From NCBI GenBank assembly GCA_026874595.1, contig CM049317.1:23169401-23233400 (forward strand): a stretch of 64,000 nucleotides of DNA, given 5' to 3'. Below the pieces are notes generated by a model. That model was not told the origin of the DNA. It did no database searches and saw only the letters and a list, made by a program, of their open reading frames with translations. Below are positions 35,868-47,800 of this stretch, in pieces; position 1 is the first letter of the stretch; each line of letters begins with the position of its first letter. The translations under genes were made by a program, and so were the position numbers. Source of the DNA: Sipunculus nudus (Eukaryota > Annelida > Sipuncula > Golfingiida > Sipunculidae).

Positions 35868-38800
35868 TTATTGTCTGTGTGACACATATCAAATATATAT
35901 ATATCAATTAAGTATAAGGTTTAAAAAAAAAAAGAGGGATATGTTTATTCTCAACCATTTAGATATAAATATTTCATAGTAAACTCATAAATTGAACCAA
36001 AGTGTATAATTCTATTTATTTGTATATTTCATTTGAAATATATAAATATTATTCTCTGAATAGTGGGGGGGATTATTACATTAACCGTCCCCCCCTTGCC
36101 AAAAAGTGGGGGGATATATACCCCCATCCCCCCCTATATCGACGCCCCTGTAACCAAAGACTAACTCTTGGGTTGACCTAAAAAATTGTGGGATTGGATC
36201 AAGATATTGTCAGAGTTATGTGCGCTGCAAGGTTTTTGTCTAGTTGTTCAATGTACTGTGTCATAACATTGGGCCCAGAAAAATAAAGGTGGGAACTTCA
36301 GGCAGCACACGGGTCAATTTTAACCCCTCCCCCCCCCCCCCCCCCCCATCAAAAATTTTTATTTTGATTTTCAATAGAAACTTACAAATTTTGAGGTCCA
36401 GCTGCTCAGGTATTTCCTTCAAGAAGATAAAATAATATAACTTTGATTAGATTTCCTTTGTTATGTAGTTCTTTTACCTGTTTAGCAAAACAATTCTATT
36501 ATTTTCATGTTTTTCTCTGATCATATGACATTTTTATCGAAACATACAAAAAAGGTAAAAAGAATTGCCATGGCGCACTGATTTATGAAAAAAGTACCTG
36601 AGAATCCAACCTTTTTTCTTGGCCTTATACTTTTTACATTATACTTTTTTATCATATACTGCACAATGACATACCTACAATGCCCCAGCACACATTCAGA
36701 TCTGATACCCTGTTATATTCTGAGGCAGTATGAGATTTGAGGCAGTTTAACTGTCACACCAAATAGCAAATACTCATCTTTGCTCTATCATACTATACTA
36801 TAAGATACCATGCTACACTGAAACATCATATTATACTCTAAAATATTATATACTACACTAATGTATAACAACACTGTAAGATATCATACTACACTATAAG
36901 ATGATGATACTATCCCATAATTTATTGTACTGTTTTATTAGATATCATACACCATAAGATATCATACACTAAACATCATATAACAATATTGATATTAATC
37001 TGCACTATAAGATATTGTATAAAACTGTGACATCATACTACACTATAATATATCATACCACACAATAAGATATCATACTGCATATTCAGATATCATACAC
37101 TATAAGATATCATCCTGCACTGTAAGATAACACATTATACTATAAGACATTGCACTGCACTATATATTAGATATCCAACTATGCTACAAGATATTTCATA
37201 TCATTCTAAGTTTTTCTTTGTATGAATATATACATCATTGGTCATTATTACCCTTACTGTTATTATATTTATAATAAGGTAATATACTGTCCTGTCCTTT
37301 TCTTTTCATTACTATACTGTTCCCTAGCTACCATACCAAACTGTACTATTCTTCACTGCTGTATAAGGTGCCAAACTATGTTAGTCTATACTATAAGATG
37401 TATATTTGCATAAATAATATAACACTTTGTTATACTTTAATTTACAATAAGATACTGGTCTTCACTTTCATATACATTCTATATAGCACTTAAAGAGGTA
37501 TTGATGTTTGTGGTAAAAATAAAGTTTTTTATCGTTCTGACAGAGTTTGGTTGGATAGCCCTGGTAACTCTGGTCATCTTCGTGTATTTTCCTACGCGCC
37601 CTAGACTACCTCCAAGCATCTCAGCATCTCTCGTTCGTCTTGACTACAAGCAGGGACTAATAACACTTCTTAAGTGAGTGAATAAGAATTTGTTGAACAC
37701 TGTCAGTCTGTTCTACATAATACACTAGGGTGGCATTGTTTTGACAACTCATACCCAATACTTGATGGTCAAGCAAACGCATTCCAAATCTCATTATATT
37801 ATATCATATAACATAATTGCCTATGAAAAAAATATAAATATAGATTTTACATAAAATAAGCCCAATTCCTGGAGGAAAACATTTTTTCTATCTATTTTTC
37901 CACTTAAAACATGAGGGTGTGTGATTTGTTAAAAAACTATTGGCACATCTATGAGCACTGTCAACTCGGCAGTGATGTCACACACTGGGAAATCCCCTGT
38001 GACTAAAAATTCTAGATCTCAGTAAAAGCACAGTATTTCTGCCTCTGTCAGTCCCAAATTTTCAGCAGAGAATAAAAACAACATGCATTACCGGTACTAG
38101 ATCTGAGTTGTTGATAAAATTCAGTCGATGATGTTGTGTGTACCAGCCAATCAAATCAGGACAAAGTCTTTGATCTGGATGAAATCCTCCCATCACACAA
38201 CAAACGCACATGGAATAGGTTTACTTAACCTGATGTCACATGAGTTGAGAATCCAAATGTACAGTGTTAAAACCATACCATCAATGTGGGTGTGACTACT
38301 AATGGGTGTATTATGATTTGTTTCTGTTATTTTCAGATATAAGCACAAAAAATGTTTGAGAGATAATTTGTTATCTGTCCAAGATCAAAAGGTCTTCAGC
38401 ATCTAACCTGCCTGATGGCTTCATTGGCTTAATGGTGACTCAGGGGCACCCTTTGAAATTTACTAATATTATCTTGAATTGGCAGATCAGTTCCAAAAAG
38501 TAAACTATAATGAAGCCAAGTACATAAAAAATATTAATAGGCTTAATTAAATGGATAGAAGCCAAACCAAGACCTGCCATCTAATTTAGGACTGCAATAA
38601 AATCAATATCGTCCCATTGGTTAAGGTCAAGGTCAATGGTCACATGCTCAAATAAGTGCATTTATAAGCTGCTGATTGGTTGTTTATTGCCATAAATATT
38701 CTAAAAATGTAACCATAAAGGTGTAGCTGGCAACCATTGCAGTTGCTATGTCACTTGTCAACAAAGCATATCAGAAGAAGAAGGTTGAAAAATATAAATG

Positions 38801-41800
38801 TTGGTATCAGCAAGGAGATTACAGACTGGAGTATCAGGTTAGAGTATGGCCGTGTCAAATGTTGCTGACGGGGGTCATAAAACTGGCTGCTTAAAGGCAA
38901 ACAGAGATGCTGCTGATAAGCCCGGTGCTAATTGATACAGCGCTAGAAACCCCCCTTCGGCGTGACTTCGGAACATCTGGTTAATTCTTGGCTGCAATAA
39001 ACAAGGGCGATAATACGAGAACAACGCCGTATGTGACAGAGGGGGCGATGGCTCACTGTTATCCATCAAAATGAAATTCGTCTGGTCATAAGCGTCAAAA
39101 TATTTAGTTATCGACGAAATACTATAACACATGGCTAATTATTAATATATTTCAGAAGTGTGGGAACTTATGGAAATTTTTATAATTCTAAAGTTATTCA
39201 GGGAAAGTAAGGTTTACTTTTACCTGTCGTCTGTCATGAATCATGGCAGAAGTTGATGCAGAGTGACCGCATCTATCCCAAAATCAATCCAGTGATTCCT
39301 TAACGCGAGACCTCTCTAGATATATTTGTAACGCATAATTCTTGACAAAACAACCCATTTGTGCATTCATAATTCCAGTCAATGTTATTCCAGTGATTTT
39401 CCACTCAGTTACTGGATATATCGTTCTCCGCTTCAGCGACCTACAGCGGACCGCAAAAGTAACATGTAGCAGACTCGCTTCATCAAAGACGCCTGACACT
39501 GCGGCACAATAGGCGCACAATAGAGTTAATGGGCTTATCAGGTCTTAATTGCAATTAGTGCATGACTGACACTCAAAGCCTCTGACAGTTGATACTCCAG
39601 TCTGTAATCTCCTTGGTATCAGCAATGACGTTTTTATCTTGTACAAGACCCTCATCAACTGAAGTGTCAAACAATAATTGTGTGATATATTTAGGTTTGA
39701 GAGAATAATCATCATATTCCTAAGGGGCGCCCACTCATGGGACAGAGTATACTACATCGTTGTTGTTCACCTATAAAAGTGGTTTAGTCCAGCATTGTGG
39801 ATCTTAGTTTTATTTTATATGAAAAACAAACTGTAGACCAGCGTATAACTGTGAACCAATTTATTGCAAAACAAAGTAAAAAATATTATTATTTGAATGA
39901 TTCTTCTGCACACAATTAAGGCAACAAGTATCAGTATCTGATTCTGTCATACATGTCAGAATTTGCCACCTTTAAGCTTTATTTCTGTCATATTTTGAAT
40001 AAATTTCATACTTTTTGTCAAACCTTTTTGTATTGATAAAAGAAAATAATTTTATCAGCCAAATCAGAGCATTATTGATACTTTGTTTTCAGACGAGTTT
40101 CACCGCTGCTGCTGTGTTCATTTCAGAAAACTCCTCTAAGACCACTGGACTTATCTTTGAAAAAATTGGCATAATTATTGGGTCACAAGTGAAATAGGGC
40201 CTAACAAAGATTGGTGGCATCACCTAAACCAATTTTTGTGTAGTGCTTATCTGTACATCTTTTTATAGTGATAGTAGCCATATCTCTGGAGTGGTTCAAT
40301 GTATTGTGCTGAAATTGTGCCTCTCCATAGATCTTGGATACCCTTATTTTGTACTCAGGACCGGCAGCCCCTTCTGGAATTGTTTTAATGTGGTGTCCAT
40401 CTGTGTAATTCCTTCGGGGGAAAATCACTCCCATCTCAGTAGTGGTATTTCTCAGTAATGGCCTGAAATTTTGCATATCCATCCAACTTGAATAAATTTC
40501 TGGTACAAATGACAGGTGGTTGCAACCGATAATCACGCATTTTGTAGAATACATTCATGCATTTATCTCAGGAGTGTATTGACGAGTCTGCCTGGTTTTT
40601 TGCATGTCCATAGAAATATGATACCTCAATCAGTCTCATACACAAGCCTGGTGGCACCACCTACAATCTGTTCACATAGTGTCCATCCAAAAATATGTTT
40701 TTGGTCAAAACTGCATATATCTCACTGGTAAATGGATGTGTCAGACTGAAAATTTGCATGTTTAATTGTCATCTGTTATTAATAATAGCTTGGCAGACAG
40801 CCAAATATTCCTAATTTGGCAACAGGCCAAGTTTTAGTATGTATCTATTTATAGTTTTGGTAGACAATAACTGGCAACAGACCAAGAGTTCAGTCAGTGA
40901 AGTAGCTACACCAAGAAGTGTGATATGCTTGCCTGAAATTTTTTCATGCCCATGCATCTTTGATAGAAAGCCGTTTCTCGTACACAAGACTGGTGTAGCC
41001 ACCTACAATGATTTTTGCAAAGTGTACTGTTCCTGCTTATTTCTCAGGAGGGATTTGATATATCAGTCTGAAATTGTGCATATCTATACATCTCAGACAG
41101 CTTTACCATATACAAGACTGGTTGTGGCTACAAATCATTTTTGCCCAGTGTATGTCCATGCTTATTTATCAGGACTGATATGACATATCAGCCTGATATT
41201 CTGGATCATTTCATACATAGATCTAAGATAGCTTTCTTGTACACAAGACTGGTCCATACATCTCAGATAGTTTGGTTTTATTCAAGACTTGTGGCTCCAC
41301 TTACACTTTTTAGCTCAGCTGACTATAAGTCATCTGAGCTATAGTCGTGGTCCATTGTCCGTTGTCCGTCTGTCTGTCCCTCCATCTGTCTGTCCGTTCA
41401 TCCGTAGATGTGGCAAGTTTTGAAACCGTGAGACCTGGGAATCCAAAATTCGGCATAATGTTAGATGTCCCAAGATCTCCTACCAAGCCGAAAACTGGGT
41501 CTTTGCGGCTTCGTTCCTTTGAGAAATTAAGGAAAAACCTCAATTTTTTATTAAAAACCTATTTTTACACTTATGTCTTAAATTATGTCTGTATTATATA
41601 ATTGTATCCCCCAAAACAGAGTTTTGCGGATACTATGTTTTCAGCTGCACGCCGCCGCCGCCGCGTAGGTGTCCGGAGAACTCCTCCGTAACCGCTGGGC
41701 GGAATTTAACGAAACCCGGGATTATGTTCGGGTCACATGTGAACTGCAGCGCCCCGATTTTGTTTTGACCTCTGACCTTTCCTCTGCGCTCTGCGTCCGT

Positions 41801-44800
41801 TTGTGCGTCTGTTTCCACACATAAACCCACATATCTCGGGAACCGTTTGACCGATCAGGAAAATTTTTTTGCACAAATGTAGCCCTTGGAGAGCTCTATA
41901 ACATACCCAAAATATTGGTGGCGCCACCTGCAACCATGTTTGCACAGTGTCCATCTGTTCGTCTGCCTTGGGTTAAAATCACTCATATCTCTGCAGTGAC
42001 TTGACTAATTCACCTGAAATTCGGCATGCGTAAACATCCTGGATAGCTTTTCTGTTTTTTATGACAGGTGGCGCCACCTACATTCATGTTTACGCTGCAG
42101 ACATCCAAGCTCATATCTCAGGAACCTTTTGACCGATCAGGAAAATTTTTTGCACAAATGTAGCCCTTGGAGAGCTTTATAACATACACAAAAAATGGTG
42201 GCGCCACCTGCAACCATGTTTGCACAGTGTCCATCTGTTCGTCTGCCTTGGGTTAAAATCACTCATATCTCTGCAGTGACTTGACTAATTCACCTGAAAT
42301 TTGGCATGCGTATACATCCTGGATAGCTATCTGATTTTATGACAGGTGGCGCCACCTACATTCACGTTTACGCTGCAGACATCCAAGCTCATATCTCGGG
42401 AACCTTTTGACCGATCAGGAAAATTTTTTTGCACAAATGTAGCCCTTGGAGAGCTTTATAACATTCACAATAAATGGTGGCGCCACCTGCAACCATGTTT
42501 GCACAGTGTCCATCTGTTCGTCTGCCTTGGGTTAAAATCACTCATATCTCTGCAGTGACTTGACTAATTCACCTGAAATTCGGCATGCGTATACATCCTG
42601 GATAGCTTTTCTGATTTTATGACAGATGGCGCCACCTACATTCACGTTTACGCTGCAGACATCCAAGCTCATATCTCGGGAACCATTTGACCGATTGGGC
42701 CAAAATTTTGCATGCGTATAGATCTCACATAGCTCTTTATCATACGCAAAACTGGTGGCGCCACCTGCAGCCATTTTTGCACAGCTCCTGTCTGTTTGTC
42801 TGCCATGGGACAAAATCGCTTATATCTCGGCAGTGGTTTGACATATCTGCCTAAAATTTTGCAGGTTTATACATCCCCGACAGCTCTCTTGATTTTATGA
42901 CAGGTGGCGCCACCTGCATTCTAGTTTATGCAGCAGACATCCAAGCTCATATCTTGGGAACCGTTTGACCGATTGGGCCAAAGTTTTGCATGTGTATAGT
43001 TCTCACATAGCTCTTTAACATACGCAAAACTGGTGGCGTCACCTGCAACCATTTTTGCTCAGCGTCCATCTGTTTGTCTGCCTTGGGCTAAAATCACTCA
43101 TATACATGTAGTGGTTTGACTTATCTGCCTTAAATTTTGCATATGTATACGACCTGGACGGCTTTCTGGATTTTGTGCTGGGGGGGGGGGGGGGGGGGCA
43201 ACCTACATACACCATTTGGCTGCAAACATCCATGCTAATATGCAACACTCTGTTTCTCCTTGCCACTCAATCCATGCCTCACTTCACCCGTTCCACTCTG
43301 ATTTAGGCGGATACACGTAGTCGCTTGCCGACTACCCGTATTCTAGTTTAAAAAAGTTATGGGCCAAAACATAACGTTTAACCAATGCATTTTTTAAAAA
43401 ATCAGGAAAGATATTTGATCACTTAACACAAAACATGTTAAAGCTATGGACTTTTTTTCCAGTAATATAACTTTAATTAATCAAAATTAAATTGTATACC
43501 CAAAATTAGATCCAAATCTTTTAAATTTTTTTAAATATTAACAAAATAAAAAATTGGTACTTTAAATTTTGCCCAACTTTGACCATGGTACGTTTTTTTC
43601 CTGTAAGTACTGTGGATTTAGTTTTCACAGCATGTTTTTATAAGCATTTTGCCTGTTAACACCAAAAATTTGAAACCAGTTGATCAAAAACTGTAGATTT
43701 TATTCAAGTTTTCAAGCACCATGTAACATATAGTTTACATCAAGCTAGTGTCATGCAGTTTGCAAGAGCTCAGCTCCCCAGCTTCAGCTCTCAGTTCCTA
43801 AAATTTGGCATACAATTAGATGTCTCTAAAATCCCCGACCATGCCAAGAATTTGGTCACTAGGACTTAATACCTTCAAGATATTAATGAAAAACTTCATT
43901 TTTCCATTAAAAACCCATTGTTACACTTCAAGACTGCCTAATATCAAAACCACTGATCTGACTTTAATCATATATAATATACATATTTTTCTATACATTC
44001 TCTATGCAAATGCCAGAAATGATGTCAGTATTGCCTAATTGTTTTAAGTTATGGGCCAAAACATAATGCACTTTGTAAAAAATCAAGAAATACATTTACT
44101 CTCTTAACAAGAGGATTGCTGAAGCAAGAGATTTTTTGTCAGGGATGTAACATTATTTAATCAAGATTCAATTGAATACCAAAAATTAGTTCTGAATTTT
44201 TCAAATTTTATAAGTTATTAGTATAAATATAAAATTAGTACCTTAAATTTTGCTCAACTTTGACCATGGCACGTTTGTTTCCTGTGAGCACTGTTGATAT
44301 AATTTTCATATCATGCACAAATAAGGATTTCAGCTTTATAGTTTAGAAAACTGAAAGAAATTGGCCACAAATTGTAGCTTTTATTAATGTTTTTATAAGA
44401 CCATGTCAGACCTTGGCTCTCTCTAGCCCCTCTTGAGTAACCTGCATGTTGACCTTGTTGAACTTTCAGCAAATTATGCATGCTTGAGGCAAGGCATAAA
44501 CTAGGGCAGCCAGGCAGCTTATGGCCAGCCACAGTTGATCCAGGTGTCCAACCCAACTCATCTAGTAGTTTTAACCAACAACATAACAATAAACAATAAA
44601 TTAATAAATTTTTATTGATTTTTAAAAACAAATTAAAGAAAAATAGAAAAGGAATTTGTTAGTTGATAATAACAGGTAATTAACTTGAGTTACTGATGAT
44701 ATAAGAATCTTGTATCGATGGATAGAATGTCACGTATTCCAAATAACACCATGCAGTCACCTATGGTATTTTTCCGTTCAATTTTAATGATAAAAAAGTA

Positions 44801-47800
44801 AATCATATTTTTCATTACTTATTATTAGAAATCATATGAAGGAAATTAATGATAGAAAAAGATGCAGTTGATAATATTAATCTAGATTCCTACTGTGTCT
44901 AGTGTGTACATTGATGTCAAATTAGTCCAAAATGAATATATTACATATATTTTTTTAATATAAATAAAAGCCATAAAACCAGGTACTTATGATCATTATT
45001 TAAATGTGTGAATTTTGTATATTCTTGATTCTCAACATCATTGTTTGGTGAAAACTGAATAAATACCAGACATGGTGCGAATACTTTGCAACTGTATTTA
45101 AATACGAATATGAATATGTACTCCTTGATAATATTTCTTTCATAATTAAGAATGGGAATACAGGTAAAAATGAAGGTATATGAATATCAGTGCAAATACT
45201 CTCAAAATGTATTCATGAATGCATTCATGAATATATTCTTTAATATTATTTTAATAATCACTTCAGTTATATTTTATTTTAAATAATCATACGATTCTCT
45301 TATTATTTTTAATAAAAATTATATTTGGGACAATATTTGTAATTTTTTTTTATAAATAGTTAAACTCTTATATTATATGTTCTACTTATAAGTTATATGG
45401 CCAAGTCAAAATCTGTGTGACAATAGCACTTAGCTTATAGTTAATAAAATAAATGAAATCAATCCTCATCCCTGTCTCCAAAGGTACTATCTAAATCATA
45501 CATAAGCTAAACAACAACAACTCATAATACAGCTTATTTTTTAGCTCAGCTGACTTTCAGTCATGCTGGGCTATAGCGATGGGTCTTTGTCCGTCGTCCA
45601 GTCCGGCCGGCCGTCCGTCCATCAGCAGGGCACAAATCCTAACCGTAGGGGCTAGGGCCATGAACCTTATGCAGTCTTAGAGGTTATAAAAAGATCTCCT
45701 TGCAAACCTGAAATTAGGTCACTGCGACCTATATTCTCGAAGTTATTGGGTGTGTTTGCACCCCCCAGAAATAACTCTTTGAGACAAAATTTTCATCCCA
45801 AACCTTCCATCTTTCACATACAGCTCACCTACCAACAGGGTAAGAACCATAATTTTTTTTAGGTCAAAAGGTCAAAGGTCAAGGTCACAGGAGCCACTTC
45901 TTTGAAAAGCCTGTGGATGCATTTTAAGCCAACCCTTTCATCCCAATTCTTTGATCTTTCACATATAGCTCACCTACTAAGTTGGAGAAGAATCCTATAG
46001 ATTTTGAGGTCACACGGTCAAGGGTCAGGGTCACAGGATCCACTTCTTTAAAAAGGTTGTTGACACATTTCAAGCTAGACTTTTCATTCCAAACCTTCCA
46101 GCACTGATATCGCTTCTCTGTCAACAGGGGAAAAGACCTGTTGATTTTGAGGTCAAAGGTCAAGTTCACAGCACCCACTTCTTGCGTGGAGTCATTTTCA
46201 GGCAAACTTTTCAATCTGTACCTTCCATCTGTCATATATGGCTTACCTACCAATAAGGGAAGAAGCCTATTGATGTTGAGGTCAAAAAGTCAAAGGTCAA
46301 GGTCACAATATTTAATTGTTCTAAATGCTTGTGAGCATATTTCAAGTGTAACTGTTCAACCCAAACCTTCAGTCTTTCACATATGCCACATCTATGCATC
46401 ACTCAGTTTGACTCAAACTTCATATTTATGGGTCTTTTTGCTTGAATAAATAACTTATTGATTTTGGGGTCAGCTGGTCAGCAGGTTAAAGGTTGCAGGT
46501 CAAAGTTATTCACCCATTGGTTGCCAAGTAATTACACCAGATTTAAGTGGTTAGTAGTTACCAATCATTTAGAAAGAATCCAGCTGATATATGGGCAAAA
46601 GACCAAGGTCATAGGTCAGGGATGTTCACAATTACTTATTTTATAGACCATCTCTATTTTTTCTTGTATATATAACCATCCCACTCCAGCTGGTACATCT
46701 CCCTGTGTGGCTGTAATTGTGAGTGACACTGGTGACATATGACTCCCTTTTGTATCAGCCTATTAAGTGATAAGGCTCAGTGATAAGTACCTCGTTACTT
46801 CATAACAAAAACACTGTTGTCAGAATGCTTCAGCCAGGCATTAAGACTATGAGAGTATAGTATTAAGGTTTAGCTACTGATTTATAAGATGATGGGAACA
46901 TTTTGCAGTTTATTTTATGGAATCCTAGCAATAAACTTAGTTTCCTAGATATCTGAATATTTTAATATATATCACCACATATAAAAGCAAGTGTTTGTTC
47001 TCATAATATGTGGATGTGTACCCTGATTATGATGGCATTTTGTTTTATTTCAAGACTCTTAGTCATGCTTTTTGCATTTCTTTTCTTTCAGGTTTGGCAG
47101 TTTACCTACCCTGCTGACCCCATTGAAAAGCAGAGTGATAATAAAAAATATTGGACATACACTTTTTACAATTGCATATCTATAAATCTGATATGAGGGC
47201 CTGGACATGCCTTTTGAATTATTTTGGGCATTCATTACTGGATAATTTGCCCCAAGTTTGGTCTCTTATTGGAGATGTGGGATATCAAATGTCATACTTG
47301 TCAGAAATCCATTATGTCTGCCAGTTAGCCACCTTAGAAATTCTTTCTTCAGTGCAGTTTCAGTAATTTTTCTTTAATGTTTGGTCTGATTTAGAGAATG
47401 TTTGTTGTCTGATTTCAGACTTGTCAGAAGTCCAATATGGCCACCAGGCAACCATCTTTTAATTTCTTTTGATCATATTATCTCAAGAACAGTTAAAGTG
47501 AATGCAGTTGGATGTATATTTATGTAATCTTGTAAAGGATTGGGTCAAATATTTCTGAATAAATATTACCATTATTGATAAAAGTGCAGTATAGTTGGCT
47601 TGTATTGAATAAAAATTCATACAGAAGCACCTGTTTCTCAATAATTCTTGCATGTATTTCCTTGATTTTTGCTATATATTTTGATCTTATATTTTGCCCT
47701 TTGTTGTGTTCCTTTTGAGACTGACAGGTTTCAAGCAAGCTGTTGGAATAGTTCCTGATAGCTTAACAATCATGCATTTTCCTCAGACCATCAATTCACT

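Noticed and set aside
36244-36435. Open frame with a poly-proline stretch
   Set aside because: The proline run is a homopolymer C tract next to repeat sequence in intron 6; it is not coding.
44311-44631. 106-codon minus-strand open frame
   Set aside because: Lies inside the AGCTCAGCTG-family body, which has a diverged, non-open counterpart at 16870-17050.
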